Assembly (NCBI GenBank): GCA_017404585.1 | Contig: JAFRCB010000061.1 | Location: 1-8,173 of the forward strand | From: Lachnospiraceae bacterium | Lineage (GTDB): Bacteria; Bacillota; Clostridia; Lachnospirales; Lachnospiraceae | Length of the DNA stretch: 8,173 bases | Reading direction: 5' to 3' | In this document: positions 5,573 through 8,173 of the stretch, piece by piece | Position numbering within the stretch: the first letter of the stretch is position 1 | Layout of the letters: each line of letters opens with the position of its first letter | The notes under the pieces: generated by a model | Told to the model about the DNA's origin: nothing | What the model saw: the letters and a program-made list of their open reading frames with translations, nothing else | Database searches by the model: none | Made by a program: the position numbers and the translations under genes

Positions 5573-6346
5573 ATGGACAGCCAATTAAAAATTGAGAAGA
5601 ATCCGATCCAGGTTGCGGACCGGCTTTTTGGAATCCTTGAGCTGCTGGCGGAGCGCGGCGAGATGCAGCTCCAGGATATTGCCGTGGAAGTCGGACTTAA
5701 TAAAACGACTGCGCATCGCGTCCTGCAGTCGCTGATGTTCCTCGGATATGTCAGGCAGGAGGATGACGGAAGGTATTCGCCGACCCTCCGGATTGCCGCA
5801 ATGGCCGATAAGGTCGTTGCCAGGGAGAATTTGGTGCATATCGTGCATCCTTATTTGCAAAAACTCATGGAGATGAGCGGAGAGACAGTACACCTTGTTC
5901 GACGTGACGGGGTAGACGCCATCTATATAGATAAGATAGAATCCGCGGGCAACACTGTTCAGATGGGTTCGCAGATCGGCGGGCGGATCCCGCTTTACTG
6001 CACGGGAGTCGGAAAGGCGATCTGCGCGGAACTGGGGCAGGAAGAAGTCCGCGATATCTGGGAATCGAGTGATATCACCCGGATCACGCCCTACACGATT
6101 ACGGAATACGATGAATTTATCTATGCCATTGAGGATGCCCGCAAGCGTGGGTATGCCCTGGACAACGAGGAGAATGAGACCGGAGTGCGCTGTATTGCGG
6201 CTTCGCTTCCTCCGGTGGGCGGAGGCCAGTATGCGCTCAGTATTTCGGCACCGGTGGAGAGGATGGACAATGAGCGGATTCGCGAGCTTTCTGTCTACAT
6301 TCTTTCTATGTGCAAGGAGATTGAGAAAGCGATGAAGGGGGAGTGA
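5573..6346 (+). CDS. IclR-family transcriptional regulator, probable KdgR-like repressor
   Basis: Residues 13-68 form the IclR winged helix-turn-helix (VADRLFGILELL, then QDIAVEVGLNKTTAHRVLQSLMFLGYV, wing DDGRYSP). The C-terminal GAF-like effector domain spans about 77-250, with IPLYCTGVGKAI, GYALDNEENETGVRCIAASLPP and ALSISAP as family motifs. The start at 5573 gives 257 residues, typical for IclR, with GGGAGA 6 nt upstream. An in-frame ATG at 5528 would add 15 residues but lacks a well-placed ribosome site. The gene is divergent from the eda-kinase operon, whose promoter contains two IclR/KdgR-like palindromes. By analogy with KdgR, KDG may be the inducer. Family assignment is firm; target and ligand are inferred from context. 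Confidence 0.92.
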   Translation: MDSQLKIEKNPIQVADRLFGILELLAERGEMQLQDIAVEVGLNKTTAHRVLQSLMFLGYVRQEDDGRYSPTLRIAAMADKVVARENLVHIVHPYLQKLMEMSGETVHLVRRDGVDAIYIDKIESAGNTVQMGSQIGGRIPLYCTGVGKAICAELGQEEVRDIWESSDITRITPYTITEYDEFIYAIEDARKRGYALDNEENETGVRCIAASLPPVGGGQYALSISAPVERMDNERIRELSVYILSMCKEIEKAMKGE

Positions 6347-6347
6347 G

Positions 6348-8006
6348 ATGAAACCAATCTGGAAAAAGCTGCTGGCGGCGGGCTGTGCGGCAGCGATGCT
6401 TATCACGTCACAGGGAAGCTCTGTGGCGGCAGCCACGGATATGTATGAGACGCAGGCGGAGGATCTGTCTGCATATGAAGAACGCATTGATACGGAAATC
6501 ATTGGTGAGGTTCCGACAGATGAAAAGACATGGGGGCTTGACGTAAATACGGAGACTGACGCGGTCATACCGGATGAAAACATTCAGACGGATGCAGCTG
6601 AGCCTGAAGGAAACGCCCAGTCTGGTGGTGCAGCTGAGTCAGATGGAAACGCTCTGTCTGATGCATCTGAGTTGGATGAAGCCACACAGCCGGATACGGC
6701 TCAATTTGATACAGCCGGACCGGAAGCCGCGGATGGGGCTGATGGCGTGTACCCGGACGGAACGATATTTGCTGAGGACGCAGAAGAAGCCTTAGCCGGA
6801 GCTGCTGCGACGTCATACAAGTTCTCGGATGTTCAGGACCCGAAGCACCCCTACTACAAGGCGATCTGCTGGGCGGCTGAGACCGGCATCACGAAGGGAT
6901 ATGAGGACGGCACGTTCGGCATCGACAGAGCCTGCACCCGCAGCGAGGCGGTGATGTTCCTGTGGCGCATGGCGGGAAAACCGGCGCCGGAAGATGCTTC
7001 GGAAAGCCCGTTCAGTGACGTGCCGACGTCGCACCCGCACTACAGAGCCATTCTCTGGGCATCACAGAAGGGCATCACAAAAGGATATGAGGACGGCACG
7101 TTCGGACTGGATGAGACCTGTACCCGGGGCCAGTGCATGATGTTCCTCTGGAGGTTTAAGGGAAAGCCGCTGCCGAAGTACGTATCAGAGTCCCCGTTCA
7201 GCGATGTGCCGGTCAAACACGATTTTTTCTGGGCGATTGTCTGGGGTTCGCAGAAGAATGTCACGAAGGGATTCGATGACGGGACGTTTGGCGTCAATAC
7301 GGAATGCACACGCGGACAGATCGTCACGTTCCTTTATCGGACAATAAAGACCGGATGGGTGAAGGTGAACGGGAAACTGCGCTTCTTTGACTCGTACGGC
7401 CGGATGCTCGCTGATTCAAAGGTTCCGTTTATTAATTACCTCGATATCATGTCGACATCGAAAAAGACGAATCAGATCATCATGGTCGTCGACCATACTC
7501 TTACCCTGTTCAGTAAGGCAAATGGCAAATGGACGAAAGTCGTCTCCTCCTACTGCGGCTACGGTAAGAATGGTTTTAAGCTCGCGAGCGAGCGGCGCGA
7601 GGGTGACAAGACGACGCCGGTCGGCGCGTTTACGCTGCCGTTGGCATTCGGACCCGGAAAGAATCCCGGAACATCGATGACATACCGCCAGATCACGAAG
7701 AATTCTTACTGGTCGGGCGATTATGATACGTATAATACGTGGGTCGAGAGTTCATATAGGGTCCCGGGCGAGCATTTGATTGATTATGAAGAGTATAAGT
7801 ATGCGATGGCGATCGGCTTCAACATGAATCCCACGGTCTTTAAGCGCGGGTCTGCCATCTTCCTTCACTGCAAGAGCGTTGACCGCTGGTATACGTCGGG
7901 CTGCGTAAGTGTTCCGGAGAAGGTGATGCTGACGCTGATGAAGAAGACGAAGAACGGTGCTTATATGGTGATCGTGCCGGAGAGGACGATGCTTAGGAAT
8001 TATTGA
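6348..8006 (+). CDS. Secreted cell-wall protein: three SLH repeats plus L,D-transpeptidase (YkuD) domain
   Basis: This 552-residue protein starts with a signal peptide (KK, hydrophobic core, probable cleavage after VAAA near residue 29). An acidic Ala/Asp/Glu-rich linker with degenerate 11-12 residue repeats (about 82-115) follows. Three S-layer-homology repeats occupy about 157-209, 221-272 and 283-333, each with FSDV, an A-WA/G-x-x-GITKGY-DGTFG core and C/TRG-x-x-x-FLWR, and should bind secondary wall polymers. WVKVNGKLRFFDSYGRML (337-354) resembles a cell-wall-binding repeat. Residues 374-545 are a YkuD L,D-transpeptidase domain with GDKTTPVGAFTL, His507 (FLHC) and nucleophile Cys519 in TSGCVSV, where SGC replaces the usual HGC. 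It probably forms or remodels peptidoglycan 3-3 cross-links or attaches proteins. Its ATG lies 1 nt after the iclR stop, with GGGGGAG inside the end of iclR, so translation is probably coupled, although no metabolic link is evident. Confidence 0.9.
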   Translation: MKPIWKKLLAAGCAAAMLITSQGSSVAAATDMYETQAEDLSAYEERIDTEIIGEVPTDEKTWGLDVNTETDAVIPDENIQTDAAEPEGNAQSGGAAESDGNALSDASELDEATQPDTAQFDTAGPEAADGADGVYPDGTIFAEDAEEALAGAAATSYKFSDVQDPKHPYYKAICWAAETGITKGYEDGTFGIDRACTRSEAVMFLWRMAGKPAPEDASESPFSDVPTSHPHYRAILWASQKGITKGYEDGTFGLDETCTRGQCMMFLWRFKGKPLPKYVSESPFSDVPVKHDFFWAIVWGSQKNVTKGFDDGTFGVNTECTRGQIVTFLYRTIKTGWVKVNGKLRFFDSYGRMLADSKVPFINYLDIMSTSKKTNQIIMVVDHTLTLFSKANGKWTKVVSSYCGYGKNGFKLASERREGDKTTPVGAFTLPLAFGPGKNPGTSMTYRQITKNSYWSGDYDTYNTWVESSYRVPGEHLIDYEEYKYAMAIGFNMNPTVFKRGSAIFLHCKSVDRWYTSGCVSVPEKVMLTLMKKTKNGAYMVIVPERTMLRNY

Positions 8007-8007
8007 T

Positions 8008-8126
8008 GAGAAAAAGGGGCTGTCGCATTAGACGGTGTCACCACTATATATGGCAGACATTTGCAAATAACGTCTGCCATATATGATGGCGGCGCGCCTT
8101 AATGCAACAGCCCTTTTTATTCTTCA
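8008..8126. terminator. Large branched hairpin, probable bidirectional terminator
   Basis: An outer stem pairs 8012-8030 with 8100-8118 (one mismatch, one G-U), with five A before it and TTTTT at 8114-8118, giving U-tracts on both strands. Inside, 8046-8058 and 8072-8084 form a perfect 13-bp stem whose loop contains the palindrome ATTTGCAAAT. On either side lie small GGTG-T-CACC and GGCG-GCG-CGCC inverted repeats. It starts just after the YkuD gene stop. Terminator function is likely. The terminal-inverted-repeat look (GGGCTGTCGCATTA-like ends) also fits a miniature transposable element. Confidence 0.7.
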
Positions 8127-8173
8127 TCGCGCAATACTCGTGACTTTAGTCGTGAGATACGTGCGCAGAGTGA
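8117..8173 (-). CDS. Possible C-terminal end of a convergent minus-strand gene
   Basis: On the minus strand the frame from the window edge reads SLCARISRLKSRVLRDEE and stops at TAA (8119-8117), inside the arm of the large hairpin. That position suits a gene sharing the terminator. Eighteen residues are too few to identify a family or prove coding; another minus frame also runs open for a similar length before a TGA. Confidence 0.25.
   Translation of the reverse strand, partial: SLCARISRLKSRVLRDEE

Overview
The window holds most of a hexuronate/pectin-type catabolic locus from what looks like a moderate-GC Firmicute, probably a gut Lachnospiraceae-like Clostridium. That assignment is inferred from GGAGG-type ribosome binding sites, near-consensus sigma-A promoters, and a secreted protein with three S-layer-homology repeats and a YkuD domain. 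No rRNA or tRNA gene is present to confirm it.

Layout. 1-453 (+) is the C-terminal part of a gluconate 5-dehydrogenase/KduD-type short-chain dehydrogenase, ending in a strong hairpin terminator that it shares with the convergent LacI-family regulator gene (511-1515, -). The lacI promoter is near consensus and has a palindrome over its -10 box. Then comes an apparently gene-free stretch (about 1600-2170) with two unusual structures: five tandem copies of a 73-74 bp hairpin repeat, and a roughly 200-nt imperfect palindrome that would fold into one long rod. Next is a minus-strand operon read from right to left: KDPG aldolase (5058-4420), PfkB kinase 2 (4341-3244) and PfkB kinase 1 (3232-2210), closed by an intrinsic terminator at 2170-2197. 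Its promoter matches consensus (TTGACA-16-TATAAT). It carries a 15-bp operator-like palindrome in the spacer, and a second copy lies 62 bp upstream. Reading rightwards (+) are an IclR-family regulator (5573-6346), preceded by a 39-bp tandem repeat carrying promoter-like elements, and, 1 bp after its stop, a secreted SLH + L,D-transpeptidase (YkuD) protein (6348-8006). The window ends with a large branched hairpin, probably a bidirectional terminator, and perhaps the last codons of another minus-strand gene.

How the genes fit together. The SDR would convert a 2,5-diketo-3-deoxygluconate-type intermediate to 2-keto-3-deoxygluconate (KDG), the PfkB kinases would phosphorylate KDG to KDPG, and the aldolase would cleave KDPG to pyruvate and glyceraldehyde-3-phosphate. 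The IclR protein is a plausible KdgR-like repressor acting on the operator pair in front of the aldolase operon. The LacI regulator may control the SDR operon or an unseen neighbour. The wall-associated YkuD protein looks metabolically unrelated, although it appears translationally coupled to iclR.

The most novel material is non-coding: the tandem hairpin array plus adjacent rod at 1604-2150, which I cannot match to any family I recognise.
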